Source: Dryococelus australis (lineage: Eukaryota; Arthropoda; Insecta; Phasmatodea; Phasmatidae). From it: a stretch of DNA of 64,000 nt. Positions 35,904 to 48,066 of the stretch are shown here, one piece after another. The notes beneath the pieces are model-generated. The model had not been told where the DNA came from and did no database searches. It saw nothing but the letters and a program-made list of their open reading frames with translations. Location: contig CM056994.1 in NCBI GenBank assembly GCA_029891345.1, forward strand, positions 136,096,457-136,160,456. Direction: 5' to 3'. The number at the start of each line of letters is the position of its first letter. The stretch's first letter is position 1. The translations under genes and the position numbers were made by a program.

Positions 35904-38900
35904 TAAAAGTTTTTGTAATTTTTTTGTGCAAAAGTGGTTTTAAGAACCAATAAATAAAATGAAATAATTGATAGAATATTAGTTGTATATGCCTATGCTA
36001 ATGAGAGGATAAAAGGTAGAGGGAGAACACAAATGTGTGTGTGTACGACACGTAATGATTTTGAGGTTTGACCAGCATCAATAAAAAACAATAGTATTGA
36101 TATATGATTAAATGCAGATCTGCACTTGGCCTTCACTTAATACCTTTTTAAAAATAATTAATTAATTAATAGATGCACACAACAGAACAAATGCGTAAAG
36201 AAACAAAAACAAAGTCTTGAATACAACTTTTTGTTTATTAGAGTTCTTCAACTGTTGGGATTATTTTGTGACTTTATGACCAGAAAAGTGAATTAATACA
36301 AAATCTGTGCCACTCTGCTTGTAAGAGTACAAACAATAGCTAGCACAGATGAGACAGCAATTTACCTATTTCTTACTTATCTGGTAACATTGTATAACGC
36401 AAGTAAAACCATATGATGCATGTAGACTGGTCTCTCTTCCCTGCTAGCTATCATTCACACTTTGTGAAGAACAATGGTGTAGATTTTGCGTGAAATTGCA
36501 TTCTAGAGCCATTGGTGAACATGGTGATAGTTCTTGCACATACATGCAGTAAGTTTTCTCATGCAAGATAACATAGTATGTTAACTATAGCTATCCGTAT
36601 GTTTACCTAGTAATTCTTGCATTATAGTAAATTGAGGGTACCCATCAAGCCTTGTTTTAATCAAACACAGAACTTTTTCCTAGTGAATATTTCTATTCTT
36701 GTACAAACAATCACACAAAAAACTTTTATCAACAATTCTACTTTTATGCTAATTTTTCCTTAGTACTTTTGTCATTTAATGGTATATTGTGGTATGATGA
36801 GACTTCCCCCATCTAAGTTATGCCACCTAAGCTACGCCACATGCTGTTCAACTCTGCCACTGTCACTGTGCTTGGTTTCTTTCTCTTTTGTACTGCTACG
36901 TGAGAACAAACCAGCACTTAGTGTTTTCTGAAAGGAAAGTTTATGAGTCCAACACTCACTACAATTTACTTTTCAAATATTTCATCAGCAGCATGTTCAT
37001 ATTGAAATAACCATACAAAGATATAGGAAAGGGGAGGAATGGTAGGAATTAACCATGCATTAAGTATAGCTATCATTTATCTTGGAAGTGAAACTTAAGT
37101 TTCAACAAACTTGACAAAGAAGAGAAGTTCATAACTGTTTGTTTTTATTCGTGAGCTGAAATTAAATACTGAAACAGCTAACATGACACACTATATCTAT
37201 TATGGTAAAATGAAATAAAATTATTATAAGTACATAAATTTTGTAAATAAGTATATATTTTGAGTTATTTGGATAAAATGTAAATTGCAAGAATCACATT
37301 TCACCTACAGTGGCCAGGTTCACACTACTGTATTAGGAGAGAAAAAATTGATCTATTACGAATCTTAACTCAAAACTACAAAACGGAATGAAATGTGTTA
37401 AGGCAATGCAGGGGAGAGATTTCTAGTCTTACAAATACTGCACTGCTCCTTATTGTACATCATAAACTCCAAATTCCAAAAAGTAAGCTTCAGCATACTT
37501 GACAGATTTTTTTCTATGTAGATAAAGGCTCCTGAACATCAATCACATACAACAAATTGCATGTCTGACTTAAAAATACAACAGTAGAATTAAACATTTC
37601 TCTACCATAACCATAGCCAGTCATGCATTTTTGCCAAGGCCCATATAATACCTATAAGACACCAAAAATATTCATGTGAAGTGAGCAGCCATACTTACAA
37701 GGTTGAAAGCTAAAAAATATCAGTAGCCAATTATGATAACCAAAAAATAACCTCATTTTACTATCAAAACTGTGGTAGTTTTAGCTTTACAGTCGACTAA
37801 AACTGTCTCCAGAAATGGTTAGGAATAATGTATATTATATTAAAGTGCAATAATAATTGAGTGACAATGACAAATTTAAGAATGACAGATAACATGATAA
37901 TAAATGATTAATGAGCTCTCATGATAACATTTCATTTTCTTCTTCTTATTATTATTATAGATTAAGCTCACCTTGTAAACAGAATAAAAAAAAAGGTTTA
38001 CTATAACGAAGGTTCAGAAATTAGTATGCCATAACATAAATTAAACGAAAACAGACTTGAAAGTCAGCATTGTCTGGTAACACAACAGTGAACAAGACGT
38101 CCCACCACTTGGCAATCATGTGCCAATGGTCTCCACAGCTGTTATCACCAGCAATTTTCCAACATGTAGTAAGATTGCTTTGAAAAAAAATTTCCTCCCT
38201 CTCTGTCTGTCCATCATATTCTTCCAATCTCGTCTCGCCTTCATATTTAATGTTCCTCCATACCCTTAAGCATGTGTAAATTTTCATTCACTTCTACCCT
38301 AAACTCAGGAGTCAAAGCTCCAAATTAAGGGTGTTATCTAATATGTCTCAGGGCTGGGTTTCATAGACCCAGATATCAACAAACTGTTCAAAAGACTGAC
38401 CAGTGAAGAAGTGGAGAAAACTAGCATAGATACTGTAAAAAAAAAAATTTTTTTGGCTTATATACAGTAAATAGCATGCAGTTTAGTTGTTACTAAAGCA
38501 CTAAAACTTAATGGGTCAAAGAAAGGGCTTTGAGAAACTACTAGTACAGACTGTTTAGGAGGAGTCTCTCTCATTTGGTCACGAAGGATAGACAGAATCG
38601 TTCCGGCAGCCACCCTTATATACTTGCTTGTCCTAGGCAATGAGGGCTTTAAAAAGGGGACAGGCCTAGATACAATTATGACTAACCAGTGTGATGCAGG
38701 CAGAGATAATTTCGTAGTCTGTTTTAGTAGGTATCAAGTCAAACACAAGTTGATGTAAATTATTATTTTATTATTACTTCACATATCTATAACACTCTGA
38801 TTACACTAACATTTTACACTGTGCTACAGGTATCAGTCGGCATGCAAAAAAAAACACACACACACGCACGCATGCACGTGCGCACACACACACACACTAT

Positions 38901-38989
38901 ATAAATAGTGTAAATACGCCCACATGTTTTTGAGCTCCGCCCCCCTCTCGTAAACCTGTAGCATTCAGCACGAGATATGGCCTAGCACC
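35904..38989. other. Unassigned AT-rich DNA with a CA/GC alternating tract
   Basis: About 3 kb without a recognised gene or element. Frames at 38021-38287 and 38458-38640 (minus) are short and unlike known families. A purine/pyrimidine alternating tract lies at 38854-38898. Confidence 0.45.
38854..38898. repeat. Strictly alternating purine/pyrimidine tract (CA/CG/TG)
   Basis: About 45 bp made of ACACACAC, then GCACGCATGCACGTGCGC, then ACACACAC; purine and pyrimidine alternate throughout, the classic Z-DNA-prone pattern. It ends just before the second Gypsy pol remnant. Confidence 0.9.
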
Positions 38990-40920
38990 GACCAACCCAT
39001 CTATAGTCCGTCATATAAAATGTCTGTGTACCGACAACAGGAGATTTTAGAACAAGTGGATGAAATAAAACAGCACACAATAGTCGAACCTTCTACTTCC
39101 ACATATAACTCTCCTATAGTCTTGGTACCCAAGAAAGATAGAGGGATATGTTTTGGTATAAATTACAAAAAACTGAACAAACCCATCCAATAACCTTCTC
39201 CCCTCCATAGACCACCACAATATCCTTTGTGATAAAGGAGAGGCCGTAGTATTTAGTACCCTGGACCTCCAATCCGGGTATTGGCAAATTACCGTTCATC
39301 CCAATAGTAGGAAATACACAGTGTTTACCACCCCAACCGGGGAAACCCTACAATTCAGGGTGATGCCGTTTGGACTTAAGAATGCTCCCGTTACTTTTCA
39401 GTGACTAATGACAACCGAGGTACTGACAGGATACATACGGAAATTCTGTACTGTGTACCTCGACAACATTATAGTACCGGAACTTGGAAGAGCACTGCCA
39501 CCACTTTACCCGGGTGCTCGAATGGTTAGAAATGCATGGGCTCATATGCAAATTGAGCAAGAGCTATTTTGGGGGAAGAGACATTGCATACCTAGGGAAT
39601 GTTCTGTCTCCCGAGGGCATCTTCCTTCAGGAAGGCTCAACTAAACCTAGTGGGAAAAGAACATCAGTGGTGCTGGAGATCTATGACCCAGTGCTCTTTT
39701 GAGACACTAAAGGAAAGATTCCACTACATCAGACGGTTACACCACCCTACTGAAGGGAGACCCTTGGTACTACAAAGAGACGCCAGTCTGGTAGAGCTGG
39801 ACGTGGTGCTCTATCAGGAAGATGACTAGAACCAACCTCTGGTCATTTCCTATGCAAGCACCCGGCTCAACGACACTGAAGCCTGGTACCATAGTAACGA
39901 GTAGGAGTGCCTCGCGGTCATTTGGGCAATGTGAAAGTATCATTATCTATTGGAGGGCTGATCCTTTATCTTATGCACAGATAATCAGGTGCTGAAATGG
40001 TTGCATGAGTCACACCTCAAAAGGGCCAAACTTGTACGATGGGAACTGTTCCTTAGTGAATTCAACTTCACTGTTCAACATTGTCCAGGATAGGTAAACA
40101 ATTTACCAGATGCCCTTTCCCACTGTCCCAACCCAAAAGGGGGCCTCAAAGTCAGTGAAGACTGGGAAAGGATCGCATCCCCCCAACTTCCCCGACAATC
40201 CAGGAACCTAGGTTTGCGACTCCGACAAACTAACCGCACCCAGGATAGGATACAGGAAGAACACCATAAGGATCCCCAAACCAACCCCCTACTGAAGGTG
40301 AAACCCCAACAGTACCCCAGGACCCAGGAAACTATATGAAGCGTAAGAGAAAGGTACGCTTGGGACAGGATGAACAGAGACCTCCGGAGACCTGTAGCTC
40401 AATGTGATAGCTGGTGTCGGAAAAAGGGGCATCCCATAGTCGAAAATCCGCTCATAACCCGATGCCCGACGAGGGCATGGGAAAAGTAGTCGCAGACGTG
40501 ATGGTACCCTACCCCCAACAGCAAAAAGGGGAACAGATACCTGATAGTGTTGACCAACCTCTTTTCCTGCTGGGTGGAAGCGTTCCCCCTCCCAAGCCAT
40601 GGCATGAAGCAAATTATAGATAAACTCACTTAGGAGGTGTTTCCGTGTTAGGGTTATCGCAAATGATACTAACCGACTACGGGACTCAATTTACTGGCCG
40701 ACCTTGGCGGGAGGCCCGTGAAGCCTGAGGAACCGAGACTTGGACGACTCCTCCATATCATCCCAGTTCGAACCCAACGGAACGACAAAATAAAGAGCTA
40801 AAGAAATGCCTACAGATGAGCGTGGGCGACAACCAGGAGGGATGGGACAGAGAGATCCCCGCGATATTATTCGTGCTCCGGCGCATTGAGAACGAGGCCA
40901 CCCACACGACGCCAAGCTAC
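38990..40920 (+). mobile_element. Second, unrelated Gypsy element: RT, RNase H and integrase remnant
   Basis: Fossil. Reverse transcriptase starts MSVYRQQEILEQVDEIKQH (39019), with YNSPIVLVPKKD near 39105, then a YLDNIIV active-site area near 39450 and GLICKLSKSYF near 39535. RNase H: LVLQRDASLVELDVVLYQED near 39765, CTDNQVLKWLHESHLKRAKL near 39975, LPDALS near 40105. Integrase: ILTDYGTQFTGRPW near 40670 and YHPSSNPTERQNKELKKCLQ near 40755. Words differ from the 27411-35899 element, so it is another Gypsy family. No gag precedes the reverse transcriptase; the left side stops close to the alternating CA tract. Broken many times. Confidence 0.88.
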
Positions 40921-41002
40921 CTCCTCCTAAGACATACCCTCTGACGTCCTAGGGATTGGAAATGGGAGGCACCCCTCCAAGCTTCTACCAACAACCACGG
41001 AG

Positions 41003-42150
41003 TTGCTGATGCCGCCTGAGCACGGGAGAGATAGGCAAATGAGCACCAAAAACAATATATTGCATGGACACCCCAGAGGCGGACGAAGCACTGCCCTCAA
41101 GCTCGAGACAGTAGATCGATATCACCGGATTTGGAAAGGTCCACATACCCCCACCTCCATCCTATCCCACGTACCCAAGGGAGAACTTCTGAAGAAGGTT
41201 GTCCCCCATGAAACCTCGTTATACACCCAGTCCGAGTACCCCTTCGTCTCACAAACCTTGCTGGTCACCACCAGTGTCCACCAAGTGTCCACACCAAGCA
41301 ATCGTGGCATAACACCAATGACAGGCTATTAATGATGAGGCAACTCGCTAGTAAGACACTAAAGGAGGCATGTGAATCTCCAGCCACCCTCCCCGAGAGT
41401 ACGGCAGAAAGACGGTAAACTCTCCTCGTCCCCCATATTGCCCCTCCCCTTGCTGTTAATCGCCAGGAAACTCACAAGACCTCACCGCTATGCAACGAAC
41501 ATGTCACCTTGGCCTTCTCTCCTGAAGCGGAAGAAGCGCCCATCCCGGACGACAACCTGGACGAGGCTGTGTATCCGCTCCCGCCAGGATCTGTTCTGGC
41601 AACCCTACCCTGAGAGACAGTGAAACCCTTACAGGATAGAGAAAAAAGGTCACGCGTACTGCTGTCTTACTAATCCTACCCATTCCCAAGCAAGAAAGTA
41701 GACGAGCGAAGGATGAGAGTATGACACCACAATCGACAACAGCGAATATGTTGGTCAACATGGTGACTGACGTAGTGGAGCATAAGAAATTGGCTGGAGA
41801 GGAGGAGAGACAAAACGCTTGGGCAGAACAATCAATAAACACGTTTTACTGGACGCCCGTGACCACTGCGGCTGCCCAAGCAGCCCCTGCATCGCCTGGA
41901 GCGGACAGTGCACGCAAGTACCATGCACCTGTCACCCGCACAGCTGCCACAAAGGAATATCATAACGCTGCCACGAGATCCACAATGCCAACAGATGCCA
42001 CCAGCACCCAGGCCGCTATTCCTGAGCAGCCGCAGTTTCCACATCACGAGCAAAGCACTACGTACAATTTTTCCTGGACGCTACAAGGAGATGCTGTGTA
42101 CGGTGCCAACTACGTACCGCTGGCCTGCCACCCCCATTGCAGCTGAGCGC
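41003..42150 (+). mobile_element. Region downstream of the second Gypsy integrase
   Basis: GC-richer than its surroundings and continuous in character with the pol remnant, so probably the integrase C-terminal part (41003-41330; RYHRIWKGPH recalls the 'W.GP' block after integrase) plus an extra open frame at 41721-42146 (141 codons, Ala/Thr/Pro-rich, starting MTPQSTTANMLVNMVTDVVE). I cannot assign the extra frame: it may be the polyprotein end or unrelated. Fossil. Confidence 0.5.
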
Positions 42151-45100
42151 AAGAGAGGACGTCCCCCAAAGTGACGCCTCACCAAGAGCCATCGTCCAAC
42201 GCCAGTATCATCACCTGAGTTAGTACCTGGCAGATGCCAGCCATTAAACTACCGAACACTTTGCCAGAACTCTTCAGCTAGAGCAAACTTAGTAGGATGT
42301 GATAGAGTAGAAATGCAGAGACTTTAAAAAAGAGAGTGCATGAGCTTGTTAGTTAGCCTATTAGGGGAGGTTAGGTGACGAAAGATATACTAAATACTAA
42401 AAATCTAACCTGGATAGAGTAGGCAGTGTGATGAAAGTACTTGCCAACCCCCCCACCCCTTGAGAATGTGTAACAATCATGTAAGCCTGCAATTGTTAAT
42501 TAAGATTTTCCTCAAAGGTTGAGAATTCAGGAATTGCATTGGTTGGAACCGAGGTCCCACACATTAAAAGTACTATAATTAATGTAGACTGCCTTCTATC
42601 AATGGGCACAAGTAACATAAAATTACAAAAATAATTTTTGTAGTATTAGAAGTTGGTCCCTAGTTTGCCAGAAAGTTACGGAGGAAAATTAACGTAGAAT
42701 AAAGCCCCTAAGTAGATTGGATAGTTAATGTTTGCATTACCCCAAAAACTCCCCCAAGGGCTCACGTAACGTAAGTATAAGATACAAAGCTGAAAAATGT
42801 TGGTTATTGTTATGTTGATAAATCTAGTATAACGAATTTGATGTAACGTCAAAGACTTCCATGAGCATTGATAGGAAGTGAGAACGCAAATCGAAGCCTA
42901 TCAGCAGACCCGTGAACATATGTGACGTAACCCCGACCATTCCTCGCAATGCAACTGGGCGAATTTGTTTAGAGAACCTCTGTAACCTTGAGTAAGAGCA
43001 TGAGGCGAGAGCTTGCTATGAGCATGCCGTAACTGCCGCCCAGGAAAAACAGAATCTTACTAAAATAAACGTGTAGAGTGTACAAATAGCACCAGAACGA
43101 CGCTACCCAGAGAAGGTGTATACTGTAGAGAGAATTAATACCAAGTGTAATTATGTGTAGAAAATGTGTGGAAACATAGACGTAACATTTCCGTAAAGAG
43201 AAACTCCTGTATGAGTTAGATTTATCTTTGTTAGAATGAGATGAATGTATTAGCCTTGAGAGCAGAAAAATGTAAGTGTAACGTATGACTCAGGTGAGCA
43301 AGATAACACACGTGTTTTGAGAGAAGAAGAATGTTGTTCTCACCTCCAGTAGACAAAGTTAGACAGAGAGTGAAAAAGTTAGAATTTATTATGCCAACCC
43401 ATAACGTTAACTGAGAGAAAATTTGCCAACTGTACTTGTCTAGAAAAGGGTCTAGAAATTGTGTGTTAGAAAATAAGATTTGTAAGCCCACGTAATCTCA
43501 AAAGAGGACAAGTTTTGAATGTGTAGGTCAAAACCCAGTATGTAAGATTAGAGAGAATATGTTTTGCTGATTAAATATTGTATCTTTGCGTGAGAGACGT
43601 AGAGAACTTTGTCATTACGTAACCTTCATGTTTGTGAAAGCCCCCTTGTGTAGCAGAGTAATTGAGGCAAATGCCAATAATATTATATAACCCACGTCAG
43701 AAGCTTAGAAAATGAGAGAGTATCAAATCAAGCATATGTACTCTTAGGATGTAAGAATTGGAAAGAAGTAGACACTTATGTTAAACCCCTGTCAAGTAGA
43801 GAGAAAGGAGGAAGGAAAATATTGAAACCTAGATTAAGAGTGTCATGTGCAGCAAATGGCTGAAACCTAGACTTAAGTAACTCACGTACAAATGATGCGC
43901 AAAAATGTTAACCCTTGGGTGTCTGGTGTTAAATGTGTATGCCTTGAAAGAGTATGCTTTCATATGTCTTTCCCTTCAAACTTGTATGGGGAACTCCCGA
44001 TGACTTGTAGGGTGTCAAATAATTTCTTTCGCAATGAGCTCTCACTTTTAAACATGTAAATTGTTTACCGTGTGACAGCGCTGGCTGAAGACCAGACCAG
44101 TTCAAATCGTTTCGCAGGGGCCATGGTAAACTTTCCCTGTTGCTAATCCTCTGCAAGGGGGATTATTTTTGTAAAATTTGTTAGCTGCACTTTTTTTCTC
44201 GAGGACAGAGATAAAAATGCAAACAACTTAAAAATCTTGTGCAAACAAATATTGTACAACGTGCTATTTGAAATTTATTCATTCATTTCTTGGTATGTGA
44301 ACCGTCTTCGAACTAGCAAGGTCAGGGGTTTGAAAGAAAATGACTTGTTCCCGTACGGTTCCCTTCTGGAACTCTCCTCCTGCTGTGAAAGCAAAGAAAG
44401 TCCAGCAGAACGAGACGAGATTGACTCTCTCGTGCCACCACCCGCACCACCACAGACAAAGAGGGAGGGTGGGAGAGAGGCAGAAGAGGAAGAGGCAACT
44501 GTTAACCCGCTGATAGTAACCAGATGCCGCATGACCCAGATACGGGTGCACTCAGAACAGACAACTGGCCGCACAAGACATAGAAGAGGCGCATGCCCAG
44601 GCGACTTTGCCCCATCATCGAGCATGCAAGAGCTCAGGGCAAGTCACAAACAGTGACAGAGTACTTTTCAAGTGCCGATAGAATTGACTCCATGCATTGG
44701 ACAGCCTCGGACATAAAAATAATTAATGCGTTTAATCATGAATTGTACTGCCCGCCCAGATTCCAACATGTGGTTGCCACCCCCTTGAAACAAGGTTGTT
44801 TTACCTGACGAGCCATTATCCTAAGATTGCAGAGAAGGAAAATCTATTGGCACCACAGGATCGCAGCACCTCTGATGTCCTGTTATGTCACATCCGCCAA
44901 GCCTCAGGCCGAGGTGGTAAACTTGTAGTCGCCTCAGGGCAGGGAGATAAGAAATAAGCGAACCTCACCACAACCCTGATAAACAACCCCTGCAACGAAA
45001 GGCTATGACCCCCCCGCAACCCCCAGAAGATCGTTGATCCAGGGATTTTCAACTATATTCGGAGGCACGAACACGCCTCTTGCCAGAGTCGCCGGGTACG

Positions 45101-45340
45101 CCAGTCGCATAGGTCAGCGAGCACTCCCATGGCCTGACCAAGACCTCTCCTGCAGCCTGGAAATGGCTCCAACTTCTCCAGCAGTTTGTGAAGGCACATC
45201 CACTCCTGTACCAGCCGACCCATTTATCCTGAGGTAATGCACGACGTCCACTTCCTGCACCTCTTTAATCCAGTCACTCCCTTGAATCCGTGGTAACAGG
45301 TTGTCGCAACGTCCCTTCTGGAAAACCACCCCTCGGAGGT
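42151..45340. other. Purine-rich trailing region, then a GC-rich block; possible LTR material
   Basis: From 42250 to 43920 the plus strand is notably rich in A and G, with recurrent CACGTAA-type words (42760, 43491, 43880), perhaps a long LTR or untranslated 3' region of the second Gypsy element. 44330-45340 is GC-rich with open stretches (44237-44656 and 44593-44808, the latter with HWTASDIKIINAFNHELYC) that I do not recognise. No second copy is available to set LTR limits. Confidence 0.3.
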
Positions 45341-47830
45341 TACGCTGTGAATCACATAAAGGAAATTAGAAAGAGTTTTGGTTTTGTTCTATTACTACAG
45401 GCTGAGCTTCGCCCAGGTAATTAAAATAATTATCAAAGTTTATTAGACTGTAATATCAAACCAAGACCACCCCACTGTTTTCCCAAACGTAATAATATAA
45501 TACTCTGTTAAATCTTAAGTTCATGACTACCTCATTTTATAGCAAATAGTTCCCTGTTCATTATTGTTGTGGTCTAGATCATAGAGTGTAATCTAAGTGA
45601 ACTGTAAGAGAGGTGGGATTAAGAGCAGCACTCAATGTCAAGAGCGGCGAGCTCAACAAAGGTTAAGTAGTATACCAGCTGAGACAGAGACCTAGTATGA
45701 CCCCAAGGCAGTCAGCGTCCTAACCATTCGACCCGAGAGAAGGAAGCGCAACAATGTATATTATTAACATCAATATAAGTTTTTATAATTTTGAAATTAG
45801 GCAACTTCATGTGATTGTAATTATTGCTCACTGATTGGCACATTGTAATTATTTTCTTTTATATAAATATGTTGAAATAACATAAGTTTTGTATAATTTA
45901 TGCCAAACTGATAGACAGCACTCATTCACTATTTTTCTGTTACTTTCTAAGGGTCCCCCTTTCTAAAAATATCTATGTTGGTATAATTTTAATAGCAGAC
46001 ACTTAGAAACCATACAATTCATGCATCTGTGTCAAGGATTAAGCCCTAATGTATAATTTAAGTGCAATTAAAAATAATATAGCATTCACAAAACGTTTGG
46101 GGGGATTTTCCATCCAATTTGGGGGAAATTTTGTTCAGCTCTCTGGCAACACTAGCTAAACTTAAAGTAGTTGGCTAAAATGGAATTGGCAGCCTCTATT
46201 GCTTACACAACTAACATAAAGTTATACATTTGCAATAGTTTACCACTGCATGCATTAAGAAAATGTTTTAAATGGGCTGAAATTTTGATTTATTGTGATT
46301 TTACTGTTGTTTCTTAGACGAGACAACTTTTCACATGGGAAACGTATTAAAAGGGTGCTGTATATGTTAAGAAGGTACATGAATTTCGTTTCCAAAACCT
46401 TTAGTTGGTTTAGGTGGGAAAAAGTATTAAACGGTGTTGTCTTAAACTGGTTTTACTGTATTCACTAATTCTCAAGTCTTGAATATAATACTGCAACAAT
46501 AATAGTACATAATGTGTTACATTGTCAGAAAACACATCACAGATGAGATGCACCTGCCATCTATTGAGCTTCTTACAGCACTACCTGAACCGCGTGGGCA
46601 CAGGTGGCTTGTTCCCAGAATCTACCACACTTTGGCTATTTCCAAGATGTCTCATGTACCTCAGAGAGAAAAAAAAAATACAGCAGCATGGGCACAGACC
46701 GTCTGTGCCCCAAAGCTGTAAGGAAAACTTTGTCCACTCCTGGGGGAGGCACTATTCGCAGCACAGTGATACAGAACTTATTGATCAAATACACTAACTT
46801 TTATGCACAAAACATGAATAAAAAAGTCTATAAAATGCATTAAATTTCTATGGCATGTTAAATTTTATATGGTAGAAGCTGATTTGTCAAATGTTACGCA
46901 AATATTTCAAGTTGCTGAATCTTTACTGATATGAGTGTTTTTAACACCTACAACGTGTTCAAAACAGAGACCTTTTCAGCTACTTGACATGCTACGATTA
47001 GGCCTACTTGTGTAAGATGATGCACGTAGCAGTTTTTAGAAATACCAAGCAAAAAAAAAAGGAAAACCACCAAACAATTGTGGTTTAATGTGGATTAATA
47101 ATGTCATTAGTACAGCGAGCCCATTTTCCCTTCACCTCACACTACCTCTGAATTAAATCCTTTACCAATGTCAAATAACACTTAATATTTTCAGAAATGC
47201 GAGCTTGCACCAGAGAAACAACTGTAATACTATGAACATGGAAGTGAATTCGAAAATACATCTAAGGGCCCACACTAAATTTGCTAGATCTATCCACACG
47301 ATATCCACCTTGTGCATCCATGTCGCATGTACCAAAGAAACGTGTGCTGGAGGATCCAAGAATATAGGCTATATTTGGTGCTCCCTTCACTTTTGAAAAG
47401 AATCTCACTATGTACTTGAACTACAGCGATATCTTTGGTGAACATGTGCCATCAAAACACAGAAAATAAAAGATAGTTAAATGTCGAGCATGAAACTTCA
47501 CAACTATTGTTTAGTACTAATAAAGGCAGATATGATCCTCCAGATACACAACCAACCAATCCACACTCACTACTTTCAGAATTTCAATATAACTTATTGT
47601 AACAGATATATGACCCTCAACTCATTGTAAGTTTTGTGTTGTTTCATATTTGTGTATGGTTTTGTATTTGTTGTTTTATATTGAAGCGTCCTATACTACA
47701 TGCAGACTGTACATCATTTTGTAGCCTACTGGACAATAAATTAAGATGATGATTACAAAGGATCAGAAGGCAGGCCTAATTCACATTTCTACAAAACTCG
47801 TGTTAGTCACAACGTGCTGAAACATCACTA
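45341..47830. other. Unassigned DNA
   Basis: No gene supported. A tRNA-like scrap is at about 45690-45735 (separate entry). Frames at 46512-46843 are short, in three overlapping phases, and unlike known proteins. Confidence 0.4.
45690..45735 (-). repeat. tRNA-like (SINE head-like) scrap
   Basis: Minus strand reads GGGTCGAATGGTTAGGACGC followed by TGACTGCCTTGGGGTC. The ATGGTTAGGACG part looks like a Pol III box A; no good box B follows, and the body of the three-copy SINE family is absent. Confidence 0.35.
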
Positions 47831-48064
47831 TAGACTATACACGGTAAAGTGAGCACTTTTGAAAGCACTCTCATTTGGAATAATAGCGAATAAATATATA
47901 TTATTTTAGCCTTAGCTGTTAACTTCCAAATATGATAGAATATACACAATATGTTCATTAATTACACAACATATTTTATGTAAAGATGCTTAAAGGATAA
48001 AAAATGACTGAAAGGAAAAAGTAACTAAGGTCATGAAAGTGCTCACTTTATAGTGAACAGCCTA
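47831..48064. mobile_element. MITE copy 2, same family as 4501-4739
   Basis: A 234-bp element with left end TAGACTATACACGGTAAAGT and right end whose reverse complement is TAGGCTGTTCACTATAAAGT, continuing GAGCACTTT on both sides. It is flanked by TA at 47829-47830 and 48065-48066. The termini match copy 1, while the interior is AT-rich and only loosely similar. Confidence 0.85.
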
Positions 48065-48066
48065 TA

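Noticed and set aside
46512-46843. Three overlapping plus-strand frames
   Set aside because: Competing phases over the same bases and no similarity to known proteins.
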